Positions 16,381 to 24,135 of a DNA stretch of 64,000 nucleotides are shown in pieces. A program made the translations under genes and the position numbers. Origin of the DNA: Umezawaea tangerina (GTDB lineage Bacteria > Actinomycetota > Actinomycetes > Mycobacteriales > Pseudonocardiaceae). The stretch's first letter is position 1, and each line of letters begins with the position of its first letter. The stretch covers positions 1 through 64,000 of the forward strand of contig NZ_PVTF01000009.1 in assembly GCF_003002815.1 (NCBI RefSeq). The letters run 5' to 3'. Below the pieces are notes generated by a model. The model ran no database searches and was not told the origin of the DNA. It saw only the letters and a program-made list of their open reading frames with translations.

Positions 16381-18045
16381 GTGGTCGGCGACCTGCTGGA
16401 TCATCCCGTCCCGGCCGTGTTCTCGCTGTTCTGCGAGGCCGTGTCGGACCTGCTCGCGGTCGAGGGGAACCGACCGCCCGTGACCGCGGCGCTCCGCGGG
16501 GCGCTGCTGACCACCCGCGACGCCCAGGTGGTGTCGTGGCTGCTGGACACCTCGGCGCTGCACGGCCTCACCCCGCTCGACGCCGACGAGGCCAGGGCCG
16601 TGGGCGCGCGGCAGTCGCTGTGGCGGTACCTGGACGCCCTGGGGGTCGCCGTCGACGAGGACCCCGAGTCCCCCTACGAGAAGCTGCTGCTCGACCTGCT
16701 GCGGGACGGGGTCGCGCTGCCGGTCGCCCCTCGGGTCGACGGCCCGACCGTCGCGCAGTCGATGCTGATCGGCGGCACGGCCCGGCCGGGCGAGGGCGCG
16801 AGCGGCGGGCTGGGCGTGTTCCTGCGGTCGCTCGGGGACGCGCTGGCCGACCGCGCGGACATCGGCCGCGTGGTGACCGTCGTGCTCGACACCGACCCGA
16901 CAGCGATCGCCGTGGCCGGGCAGGACGACCGCGAGCACTGGACCGTGCACGTCCCCGTCGACTCGCCGGTCGCGCTGACCCAGGCGGAGATGGGACGGCA
17001 CCGGGCGGCGATCACCTGGTGGACGGTCCGGCTGCTGCGGCGGTGCGGGCTGACGCCGGACGTCGTGCACGTGCGGTACTCCGACGACGGCTCGTTGGCG
17101 ATGGCGGAGGCCGCCCGGCACCTGGGCGCCAGGGTCGTGTTCACGCTGACCCCGGACCCGCACCGGCACCTGGCCGAGCGGTACGCCGCCGGGACGGCCG
17201 ACACCGACGCCCTGCGGTTCGACCTGCACCGGGTCCACCTCGGCGACCTGCTCGTCGACCGGGCGGACACGGTGGTGTCGATCGGCGGGCGCAGCGACGA
17301 GCTGCGCGACCACTTCCCCCAGCTGGAGACCAGGACGGCGGTCGCCATCGAGGAGGGCATCTCACCGCTGCGGCCGCTGCCCCACCGGCCGGAGGCGCTG
17401 GTGGGCGAGCTGTTCCGGCCGTCGCGCTCGCTCCCCCGGCTCGACGACTCCGCGCGCGGCGTGCCGGTGCTGCTCAACGTCGGCCGCCTGCACCCGGTCA
17501 AGCAGCAGGGCGTGCTGGTGCGCGCGTGGCTGTCCCGGCACCTCTACCGCTCCACGGCACTGGTCCTGATCGGCGGGTCGGTCGCCGGGCGCACCCCGGA
17601 CGAGCAGGCCGTGCTCGACGAGGTGCTGGCGCTCGCCGAAGCCGTTCCGCGGGCCCGCGGCAGGCTCGCGGTGCTGCCCGCGTGGCCGAACACCGAGGTG
17701 CGGCAGCTCGAACACGCCCTGGCGGAGCACCTGCCCGCGCCGGCGCCGCACGTGTACGCGTGCGGGAGCCTGAAGGAGGAGTTCGGCATCGCGGTGCTCG
17801 AGGCCATGGAGGCCGGTCTGCTGGTGGTCGGCCCGCGGCGGGGCGGGCTGCCCCACTACGTCGAGCACGGCCGCAACGGGTTCCTGGTCGACACGTCGTC
17901 CGCCGAGTCGTTGGGCGAGGGGCTGGCCGAGGTAGTGGCGCTGGGCGCCGCGACGGCTCCGGCGGCCGCGGCGGGCCGGGAGACCGTGCGGACGCGGTTC
18001 GGCATCGACCGGGTCGCGGACTCGTTCGCCGAGGTCTACCGCTGA
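16381..18045 (+). CDS. GT4 family glycosyltransferase
   Basis: This enzyme of about 554 residues has the N-terminal pattern GGLGVFLRSLGDALA of retaining GT-B enzymes such as sucrose/glycogen synthase relatives, and the C-terminal donor site KEEFGIAVLEAMEAGLLVVGPRRGG with the E-x7-E motif. VLLNVGRLHPVKQQ marks the start of the second Rossmann domain. The start is uncertain: GTG at 16381 lacks a clear ribosome binding site, and in-frame GTGs lie at about 16294 and 16312. The first 120 residues are not part of the GT core. The substrates are unknown. Confidence 0.8.
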   Translation: MVGDLLDHPVPAVFSLFCEAVSDLLAVEGNRPPVTAALRGALLTTRDAQVVSWLLDTSALHGLTPLDADEARAVGARQSLWRYLDALGVAVDEDPESPYEKLLLDLLRDGVALPVAPRVDGPTVAQSMLIGGTARPGEGASGGLGVFLRSLGDALADRADIGRVVTVVLDTDPTAIAVAGQDDREHWTVHVPVDSPVALTQAEMGRHRAAITWWTVRLLRRCGLTPDVVHVRYSDDGSLAMAEAARHLGARVVFTLTPDPHRHLAERYAAGTADTDALRFDLHRVHLGDLLVDRADTVVSIGGRSDELRDHFPQLETRTAVAIEEGISPLRPLPHRPEALVGELFRPSRSLPRLDDSARGVPVLLNVGRLHPVKQQGVLVRAWLSRHLYRSTALVLIGGSVAGRTPDEQAVLDEVLALAEAVPRARGRLAVLPAWPNTEVRQLEHALAEHLPAPAPHVYACGSLKEEFGIAVLEAMEAGLLVVGPRRGGLPHYVEHGRNGFLVDTSSAESLGEGLAEVVALGAATAPAAAAGRETVRTRFGIDRVADSFAEVYR

Positions 18046-18105
18046 CCGCGTGTCGAACGTTCACATCGCCTCGACGATGATCCGGCAAAGGCGTTGCCCC
18101 TAGAC

Positions 18106-18121
18106 CGAAAGGTACCTTTCG
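18106..18121. promoter_or_regulatory. 16-bp perfect palindrome upstream of the repeat protein
   Basis: CGAAAGGTACCTTTCG is a perfect palindrome about 120 bp before the start at 18242. It has no T-run and looks more like an operator than a terminator. Confidence 0.45.
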
Positions 18122-18241
18122 CGCGCCTTTGAACCCGGATGAAATCGAGGCCGTACTCCGGAGGGAACCGAGCAAGAAACCGCGACCACGACCCCATTCC
18201 GTCGTGCAACGCATTCCCGCCGAACCCCGTGAGGTGTCCCG

Positions 18242-19060
18242 ATGACCCACGTCTTCCCCGAGCGCAAGAAGCGACGCGTCGCGCTCATCGGACTCGTCAG
18301 CATCGCCGCACTGAGCACCGGCCTCGCCGCCGCGGCGTTCGCGTCCGGAACGTCGCAAGGAGCCCAGCAGTCGTCCCAGGTGATCGCCTGCCCCAGCCCG
18401 GTGGACGCCATCCCCGCCGTCCCCGCGGGCGCGCAGGCCGAGGTCACCAGGGAGCTCGGGAACCTGGACAAGCAGATCGCCGAGGCCAACAAGCGGCTTG
18501 TCGACACCGCCGGACAGGGAGGCCCGAACTTCGTCGACAACGCGATCCTCGGACCGCTGGAGGACAAGCGGATCGCCGCCCTCAACCGGATCGAGACCGC
18601 CATCGGCCGCCTGGCCGCGAAACCCGAGGGCCTCGAACGGTTCGCGGCGTGCGCGCTGGGCGCCCCCGGTGACGCCGCGCCCGCGCCGAGCACGACGATC
18701 GACACCGAGGCACCCGGCGCCGGCGGGACCGAGCAGCCCACGACATCCGCCGCACCCCCGGCGGCGGGCGGCGGGGCCATCGCGTGCCCGAGCCCGGTGG
18801 ACGCGATCCCGGCCGTCCCGGCGGGCGCGCAGGCCGAGGTGACCAGGGAGCTGGCCAACCTCGACAACCAGATCGCCGAGGCCAACAAGCGACTCGTCGA
18901 CACCGCCGGACAGGGAGGCCCCAACTTCGTCGACAACGCCATCCTCGGACCACTGGAGGACAAGCGCGTCGCCGCCCTCAACCGCATCGAGACCGCCATC
19001 GGCCGCCTGGCCGCGAAACCCGAGGGACTGGAGCGGTTCGCGCCCTGCTCATTGCGCTAG
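18242..19060 (+). CDS. Secreted protein with two near-identical 91-residue repeats
   Basis: This 272-residue protein has a basic N-terminus and hydrophobic core (about 12-34) that form a signal peptide. Residues 48-138 and 180-270 are repeats differing at only a handful of positions. Each begins with IAC and ends with a Cys (Cys50/137, Cys182/269), suggesting one disulfide closing each helical unit. Repeats are joined by a Pro/Thr/Ala-rich linker (about 139-178). The unit contains RELxNLDxQIAEANKRLVDTAGQ and ILGPLEDKR, probably a helical bundle. I recognise no enzyme motif; a cell-surface or binding function is a guess. ATG at 18242 follows GTGAGGTG. Confidence 0.8.
   Translation: MTHVFPERKKRRVALIGLVSIAALSTGLAAAAFASGTSQGAQQSSQVIACPSPVDAIPAVPAGAQAEVTRELGNLDKQIAEANKRLVDTAGQGGPNFVDNAILGPLEDKRIAALNRIETAIGRLAAKPEGLERFAACALGAPGDAAPAPSTTIDTEAPGAGGTEQPTTSAAPPAAGGGAIACPSPVDAIPAVPAGAQAEVTRELANLDNQIAEANKRLVDTAGQGGPNFVDNAILGPLEDKRVAALNRIETAIGRLAAKPEGLERFAPCSLR
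18383..18655 (+). repeat. Coding tandem repeat, copy 1
   Basis: This is the first of two in-frame 273-bp copies, 396 bp apart. Long stretches are identical at the DNA level including synonymous sites, which points to recent duplication or gene conversion. Confidence 0.85.
18779..19051 (+). repeat. Coding tandem repeat, copy 2
   Basis: This is the second copy of the 273-bp unit. It differs from copy 1 by a few substitutions (G to A, K to N, I to V and the residues beside the last Cys). Confidence 0.85.
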
Positions 19061-19080
19061 GGCACCGCTCCGCGGGAGGA

Positions 19081-19134
19081 ACGGGAACGGGCCGTCGGCC
19101 TACCGCGAGAGCGGTTCCGACGGCCCGTTCCCGT
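19081..19134. terminator. Bidirectional terminator
   Basis: Arms 19081-19098 and 19117-19134 are perfect 18-bp complements around an 18-nt loop. They separate the repeat-protein gene from the convergent sugar transporter operon. Confidence 0.8.
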
Positions 19135-19175
19135 GTGCGCGGAAGAACGCCGATGTGCCGATGCAGGCATGGTTG

Positions 19176-19191
19176 TTGTCAACGCTAACGC
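19176..19191. promoter_or_regulatory. LacI-type operator-like site at the operon's far end
   Basis: TTGTCAACGCTAACGC matches 13 of 16 bases of the operator TTGTTAACGCTAACAA found upstream of the same operon. It lies 70 bp beyond the last stop codon. Confidence 0.4.
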
Positions 19192-19260
19192 TGATGTCGC
19201 CCGCTCCCCTGTCCGGACCGGTGGGTCCGGCCGCCTCCCCCCGACGGCCGGACCACCCCC

Positions 19261-20244
19261 TCACCGGGCCCGGCGCGCGATCAGGCGCTGGAGCACGATG
19301 AAACCGAACAGCAGCGCGCCGATCACGATCTTCGTCCACCACGAGCTGAGCGTGCCGTCGAAGTCGATCAGCGTCTGGATCATGCCCAGCACCAGCACGC
19401 CGAGCACCGTGCCGACGACGTAGCCGGAGCCGCCGGACAGGATCGTGCCCCCGATGACGACGGCCGCGATCGCGTCCAGCTCGGTGCCGATCGCGCTCAG
19501 CGGGTCGCCGGAGAGCTTGTAGAACACCAGCAGCAGCCCGCCGAGCGCCGAGCAGAACCCGCTCAGCGCGTACACCGACACCTTGGTCCTGGCCACCTTC
19601 AGGCCCATCAGCACCGCCGACTGCTCGCTGCCGCCGACGGCGTACACGGTCCGCCCGAACCGGGTGTAGTGCAGGACGTACCCGGCGATCACCACCACCA
19701 CGAGCGCGATCACGACGCTGATCGACACGTGCGAGTCGCCCGGCAGCGGGATCTGGGTCTGCGCGATCGAGGTGAACACCGCGTTGTCGATGGACGGCGC
19801 CTCGGTGCTGATCGTGAGGCACAGCCCCCTGGCGAAGAACAGGCCGACGAGGGTCGCGATGAACGGCTGGATCTCGAAGTAGTGGATCAGCGCGCCCATG
19901 CCGGTGCCCAGCAGCGCGCCGACCGCCAGCACCAGCACGATGACCGCGGGCGCGGACCAGCCGTGCTTGGTCAGCAGCTCGGCGGACAGCACCGTGGACA
20001 GCGCGACCACCGACCCGACGGACAGGTCGATGCCGCCGGTGAGGATGACGAAGGTCATCCCGATCGCGACGACGAGCAGCCACGAGTAGTTGATGAACAG
20101 GTTGAACACGACCTGCCCCGACCCGAACGCCGGGTACTGCGAGGCGCCGTAGCCGTAGGCGGCGACCAGCAGGACCAGGGTCGCGATCATCGGCAGGTGC
20201 CGCTGCTGCGGCCGGTACTCCTTGACGCGGGTGAGCGTGCTCAC
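19261..20244 (-). CDS. Sugar ABC transporter permease, YjfF/RbsC family
   Basis: This 327-residue protein has about nine hydrophobic segments and the RbsC-family signature VAIGMTFVILTGGIDLSVGSVVALS. It forms half of the membrane channel of a CUT2-type importer with the product of 20241-21278. GTG at 20244 overlaps the preceding stop as GTGA. The order binding protein, ATPase, permease, permease is that of the E. coli galactofuranose importer YtfQ-YtfR-YtfT-YjfF, so furanose sugar uptake is the best guess; ribose, xylose or arabinose cannot be excluded. Confidence 0.85.
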   Translation of the reverse strand: MSTLTRVKEYRPQQRHLPMIATLVLLVAAYGYGASQYPAFGSGQVVFNLFINYSWLLVVAIGMTFVILTGGIDLSVGSVVALSTVLSAELLTKHGWSAPAVIVLVLAVGALLGTGMGALIHYFEIQPFIATLVGLFFARGLCLTISTEAPSIDNAVFTSIAQTQIPLPGDSHVSISVVIALVVVVIAGYVLHYTRFGRTVYAVGGSEQSAVLMGLKVARTKVSVYALSGFCSALGGLLLVFYKLSGDPLSAIGTELDAIAAVVIGGTILSGGSGYVVGTVLGVLVLGMIQTLIDFDGTLSSWWTKIVIGALLFGFIVLQRLIARRAR

Positions 20245-21278
20245 GCGGACACCTCGACCTTCACCGGTCGGTCGGCCGGGGCCGGGGGCGGGCTCTTGCG
20301 GCGGCGGCGCACCTTGGCGCGGAACGCGGGCGACTGGACCAGGCAGACCAGCAGCACGACCATCGCCTTGACGAGCAGGGTGGCCGTGTCCGGGATGCCC
20401 AGCGTGTAGACGGTCGTGGTCAGCGTCTGGATGAGCAGCGCGCCGATCACCGTGCCGCCCAACGAGAAGCGGCCGCCGGTGAGCTGCGTGCCGCCGATGG
20501 TGAGGGCGAGGATCGCGTCCAGCTCGATCCACAGCCCGGCGTGGTTGGCGTCGGCGCCGGAGGTGTTGGCGCTGATCATCAGCCCGGCCACGCCCGCGCA
20601 CAGCCCGCCGAACACGTAGACCAGCCAGATGAGCCGACCCGAGCGGAGCCCGGACAGCCTGCTGGCCTCCGGGTTGCCGCCGACCGCCTCGATCAGCAGC
20701 CCCAGCGCCGACCGGCGCACCAGCACCGACGTCAGCACGAACACCACCAGCGCGATCAGGATCGACAGCGGCAGCGTGAGCAGGTACCCGCTGCCGATCG
20801 CCCGGAACGGGCCGGAGGTGATGGTGATGATCTGCCCGTCGGTGATCAGCTGCGCGATGCCGCGGCCCGCCACCATGAGGATCAGCGTCGCGATGATCGG
20901 CTGGATCCCCAGCACCGCAACCAGGAACCCGTTCCACGCGCCCAGCGCGAGGCACAGGCCGAGCGCCATGGCCACCGCGACGAGCGTGCCGCCGACGCTG
21001 TTCTGGTCGCCGAGCCCGCTCAGGTGCAGGCACGCCAGCGCTCCGCTGATCGCGACCACCGAGCCGACCGAGAGGTCGATCCCGCGGGTGGCGACCACGA
21101 GGGTCATGCCGATCCCGACCAGGATCAGCGGCGCGCCCAGCCGCAGGATGTCGACCAGGCTCCCGTAGAGGTGCCCGTCGCGCAGCTCGACGGAGAAGAA
21201 GGACGGCTTGACGGCGAGGTCGACCAGCAGCAGCGCCACCAGCGCGGCGATCGGCCAGAACAGCCGGTGCCCGGTCAT
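20241..21278 (-). CDS. Sugar ABC transporter permease, YtfT/RbsC family
   Basis: This 345-residue membrane protein has the CUT2 permease motif VGIGMTLVVATRGIDLSVGSVVAISGA near residue 60 and a cytoplasmic basic, proline-rich tail. It is the second channel subunit; ATG at 21278 overlaps the ATPase stop (ATGA). It is coupled on both sides, so stoichiometric production of the two permeases is expected. Confidence 0.88.
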   Translation of the reverse strand: MTGHRLFWPIAALVALLLVDLAVKPSFFSVELRDGHLYGSLVDILRLGAPLILVGIGMTLVVATRGIDLSVGSVVAISGALACLHLSGLGDQNSVGGTLVAVAMALGLCLALGAWNGFLVAVLGIQPIIATLILMVAGRGIAQLITDGQIITITSGPFRAIGSGYLLTLPLSILIALVVFVLTSVLVRRSALGLLIEAVGGNPEASRLSGLRSGRLIWLVYVFGGLCAGVAGLMISANTSGADANHAGLWIELDAILALTIGGTQLTGGRFSLGGTVIGALLIQTLTTTVYTLGIPDTATLLVKAMVVLLVCLVQSPAFRAKVRRRRKSPPPAPADRPVKVEVSA

Positions 21279-22795
21279 GCGCTGCTCCCCTCGGCGATGA
21301 TGGACATGATCTCGTCGGCGGTCAGCGACTCGTTGTCCAGCTGGGCGACGACCTTCCGGTCGCGCAGCACGGTCACCCGGTGGCTGAGCCGGAGCACCTC
21401 CTCCAGCTCCGCGGAGATGAACAGCACCGCCATGCCGTCACCCGAGAGCTTCGCGACGAGCCGCTGGATCTCCGTCTTGGCACCGATGTCGATGCCGCGC
21501 GTCGGCTCGTCGAGGATCAGCAGCCGCGGTTCGGTGATGAGCCACCTGGCCAGCAGCACCTTCTGCTGGTTGCCGCCGCTCAGGTTGCGCACCAGCGTCT
21601 CCGGCGAGGTGGGCCGGATGTCGAGCGCGGCGACGTACCGCGCGGCCAGCTCGTCCTGGCGCTTGCGGGACAGCGGCCGCGACCAGCCGCGGGCCGCCTG
21701 CAGCGCCAGGACGATGTTCTCCCGCACGGTGAGCTCGCCGACGAGCCCTTCGGTCTTGCGGTCCTCGGGGGAGAACGCGATGCGGTGGTCCATCCCGGCG
21801 CGCGGGGTGCGCATCGGGACGACCGCGCCGTCCACGGTGAGCGTGCCGCTGTCGGAGTGGTCGGCACCGAAGAGCAGCCGGGCCAGCTCCGTGCGCCCGG
21901 ACCCGAGCAGACCCGCCAGTCCGACCACCTCGCCCTGGCGGATCTCCAGCGAGAACGGCGCCACGGCGCCCTTCCTGGACAGCCCGTCGGCCTGGAGGAA
22001 CACCGGCGCGGCGGCCAGGTCGGACCGGTCGTGCGCGGACTCCTCCAGGTCGTCGAGGACCTCCAGCTCCTTGCCGATCATCCTGGTCACCAGCTCGACC
22101 GGCGTGATGTCGGAGGTGCGGTACTCGCCGACGAGCTTCCCGTTGCGCAGCACCGTCATCCGGTCGGCGATCGCGAAGACCTGGTCGATGAAGTGCGACA
22201 CGAACAGGATCGCCATCCCGTCCTCGCGCAGCGACCGCAGCACCTTGAGCAGCTGCTCGACCTCACCCGCGTCCAGGCTCGACGTCGGCTCGTCGAGCAC
22301 CAGCACCCGCGCGGACACGTCGAGCGCCCGCGCGATCGCCACCATCTGCTGCACCGCGATCGACTGGGAGCCGAGCCCGGCCGAGACGTCGAGCCGGAGG
22401 TCCAGTGCTCCCAGCAGGACCTCCGCCCGACGTCTCATGCCGGCCCAGTGGATGCGGCCGAACCTGCGGGGCTCGCGGCCGATGAAGATGTTCTCCGCCA
22501 CCGAGAGGTTCGGGCAGAGGTTCACCTCCTGGTAGACCGTGCTGACCCCGGCCCGCTGGGCCTCGGGCGGGCCCGCGAACGACACCGCCGACCCGCCGAG
22601 CTCGATCGTGCCCGCGTCGATCCCGTGGACGCCGGTCAACGTCTTGATGAGCGTGGACTTCCCGGCTCCGTTCTCGCCCATCAGGGCGTGCACCTCGCCG
22701 GGGAACATCCGGAAGTCGACGTCGTCGAGCGCCACGACGCCGGGGAACTCCTTCCGGATGCCGGTCATCCGCAGGATCGCTTCGGGCTCGGTCAT
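21275..22795 (-). CDS. Sugar ABC transporter double ATPase, YtfR/RbsA family
   Basis: This 506-residue protein has two ABC cassettes in tandem. The first has GENGAGKST (40-48); the second has the altered loop GLLGSGRTELA and signature LSGGNQQKVLLARW, as is normal for RbsA/MglA-type proteins in which the second site is catalytically weak. It powers import of the sugar delivered by the lipoprotein encoded 22 bp upstream. Confidence 0.9.
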   Translation of the reverse strand: MTEPEAILRMTGIRKEFPGVVALDDVDFRMFPGEVHALMGENGAGKSTLIKTLTGVHGIDAGTIELGGSAVSFAGPPEAQRAGVSTVYQEVNLCPNLSVAENIFIGREPRRFGRIHWAGMRRRAEVLLGALDLRLDVSAGLGSQSIAVQQMVAIARALDVSARVLVLDEPTSSLDAGEVEQLLKVLRSLREDGMAILFVSHFIDQVFAIADRMTVLRNGKLVGEYRTSDITPVELVTRMIGKELEVLDDLEESAHDRSDLAAAPVFLQADGLSRKGAVAPFSLEIRQGEVVGLAGLLGSGRTELARLLFGADHSDSGTLTVDGAVVPMRTPRAGMDHRIAFSPEDRKTEGLVGELTVRENIVLALQAARGWSRPLSRKRQDELAARYVAALDIRPTSPETLVRNLSGGNQQKVLLARWLITEPRLLILDEPTRGIDIGAKTEIQRLVAKLSGDGMAVLFISAELEEVLRLSHRVTVLRDRKVVAQLDNESLTADEIMSIIAEGSSA

Positions 22796-22817
22796 CTCGT
22801 GCCGTCCTCGCGTCGGG

Positions 22818-23789
22818 TCAGTACTGGCGCTTGGGCAGGGCTTCCTTGGCCTTCGCCTGGTCGAACTCGGTCTCCTCGGTCTCGATGCGCGTGGGGACCT
22901 CCTGCCCTGCGGCGACCTTCTTCACCAGGTCCATGAGCTGCGGTCCGAGCAGCGGGTTGCACTCGACGATGTAGTTGATCTTGCCGTCGGCCAGTGCCTG
23001 CATGCCGTCCTTGACCGCGTCGACCGACACGATCTTGATGTCCGTGCCCGGCTTCTTGCCCGCGGCCTCGATGGCCTCGATCGCGCCCAGCGCCATGTCG
23101 TCGTTGTGCGCGTAGAGGACGTCGATCTTGCTCTGCGACTTGAGGAAGGCCTCCATGACCTCCTTGCCCTTGGCGCGGGTGAACTCACCGGTCTGCGAGG
23201 CGACGACCTTGAACTTCGCCTGGCCCGCGATGGCGTCCGCGAAGCCCTTCTTGCGGTCGTTGGCGGGCGCGGAGCCCGTGGTGCCCTGGAGCTCCACGAT
23301 GTTCACGTCACCGGTCGCCGAGGCGAACTCCTTGGTGAGCCAGGTGCCCGCCTTCTTGCCCTCGGTCACGAAGTCCGAGCCGAGGAAGGTCTTGTAGAGG
23401 GTCTTGTCGGCCGAGTCGACCGAGCGGTCGGTGAGGATGACCGGGATGTTCGCGGTCTTGGCCTCCTTGAGGACGGTGTCCCAGCCGGACTCCACCACCG
23501 GCGAGAACGCGATGACCTTCACCTTCTGCTGGATGAACGACCGGATCGCGGAGATCTGGTTCTCCTGCTTCTGCTGCGCGTCGGAGAACTTCAGCTCGAT
23601 CCCGGCGGACTTCGCCGACTCCTGGACCGACTTGGTGTTCGCCGTCCGCCACCCGCTCTCGGCGCCCACCTGGGAGAACCCGAGCGTGACGGCACCGCCG
23701 CCCGCACTGTCGGAGCCGCCGCCGCAGGCGGTCAGCAGCGTCATGCCCATGACACCGACCGCCAGCGCGGCCCACTTCTTTCCGAACAC
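22818..23789 (-). CDS. Sugar-binding lipoprotein, YtfQ/RbsB family
   Basis: This 323-residue periplasmic-binding-type lipoprotein has a signal ending in lipobox LLTAC (Cys22), followed by GGGSDSAGGG and two lobes. VTLGFSQVGAESGWRTANTKS opens the mature domain, and the E. coli YtfQ-like pattern VGAESGWRTANT favours galactofuranose-type ligands. GTG at 23789 is chosen for GAGGAG 6 nt upstream; a longer frame to 23816 would run into the palindromic operator. It is first in the operon and so most directly controlled by the upstream operators. Confidence 0.88.
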   Translation of the reverse strand: MFGKKWAALAVGVMGMTLLTACGGGSDSAGGGAVTLGFSQVGAESGWRTANTKSVQESAKSAGIELKFSDAQQKQENQISAIRSFIQQKVKVIAFSPVVESGWDTVLKEAKTANIPVILTDRSVDSADKTLYKTFLGSDFVTEGKKAGTWLTKEFASATGDVNIVELQGTTGSAPANDRKKGFADAIAGQAKFKVVASQTGEFTRAKGKEVMEAFLKSQSKIDVLYAHNDDMALGAIEAIEAAGKKPGTDIKIVSVDAVKDGMQALADGKINYIVECNPLLGPQLMDLVKKVAAGQEVPTRIETEETEFDQAKAKEALPKRQY

Positions 23790-23800
23790 GGTCACTCCTC

Positions 23801-23814
23801 GATCAACGTTGATC
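23801..23814. promoter_or_regulatory. GATCAACGTTGATC palindrome next to the binding-protein RBS
   Basis: This perfect 14-bp palindrome lies directly upstream of the GAGGAG site and 2 bp from the LacI-type operator. It is a candidate second regulator site or operator half. Confidence 0.5.
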
Positions 23815-23816
23815 AA

Positions 23817-23832
23817 TTGTTAGCGTTAACAA
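23817..23832. promoter_or_regulatory. LacI-family operator 1
   Basis: TTGTTAGCGTTAACAA is palindromic apart from the inner A/G step, with a central CG typical of LacI/GalR-family operators. It lies 28 bp before the binding-protein start. Confidence 0.65.
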
Positions 23833-23923
23833 CTCCCGGTGGAGTGCACCGGAACGTCCGAGCTCACCCCAGAGCCAAACGAGAAGCCCCGGTCAGGCAC
23901 ACCCGTGTGACAAGTGGGAGCAA

Positions 23924-23939
23924 GTGTTAGCGATAACAC
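23924..23939. promoter_or_regulatory. LacI-family operator 2
   Basis: GTGTTAGCGATAACAC is a near-perfect palindrome with the same TGTTAGCG core as operator 1, 107 bp away. It lies between the divergent sugar transporter and cellulase genes and could serve both. Confidence 0.65.
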
Positions 23940-24046
23940 AGTGAGGGTCAAGCCACGGCGGGGTAACGATCTTCTTGACCGGTGCGGATGGCCGAACGGC
24001 ATGCCCCAACCGCACCTGTACAAGCCCCCGAGACGCCTCTACGTTC

Positions 24047-24066
24047 TTCTGGGAGCGCTCCCAGAA
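24047..24066. promoter_or_regulatory. CebR-type operator upstream of the cellulase
   Basis: TTCTGGGAGCGCTCCCAGAA is a perfect 20-bp palindrome containing TGGGAGCGCTCCCA, the known CebR (cellobiose repressor) site of streptomycetes. It lies 70 bp before the ATG at 24136, and a TGTACA-17-TACGTT promoter (24017-24045) would place it over the transcription start, so cellobiose should induce the gene. Confidence 0.75.
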
Positions 24067-24135
24067 ATGGGACGCGGCCGTCAACGCGGACGGCGACGGC
24101 ACCTCGCGGGGTGCCGTGACGGGAGGAGATCGCCC

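Noticed and set aside
18383-19051. Repeats considered as a CRISPR or mobile element
   Set aside because: The repeats are in-frame, within one secreted protein, and lack spacers or terminal inverted repeats.
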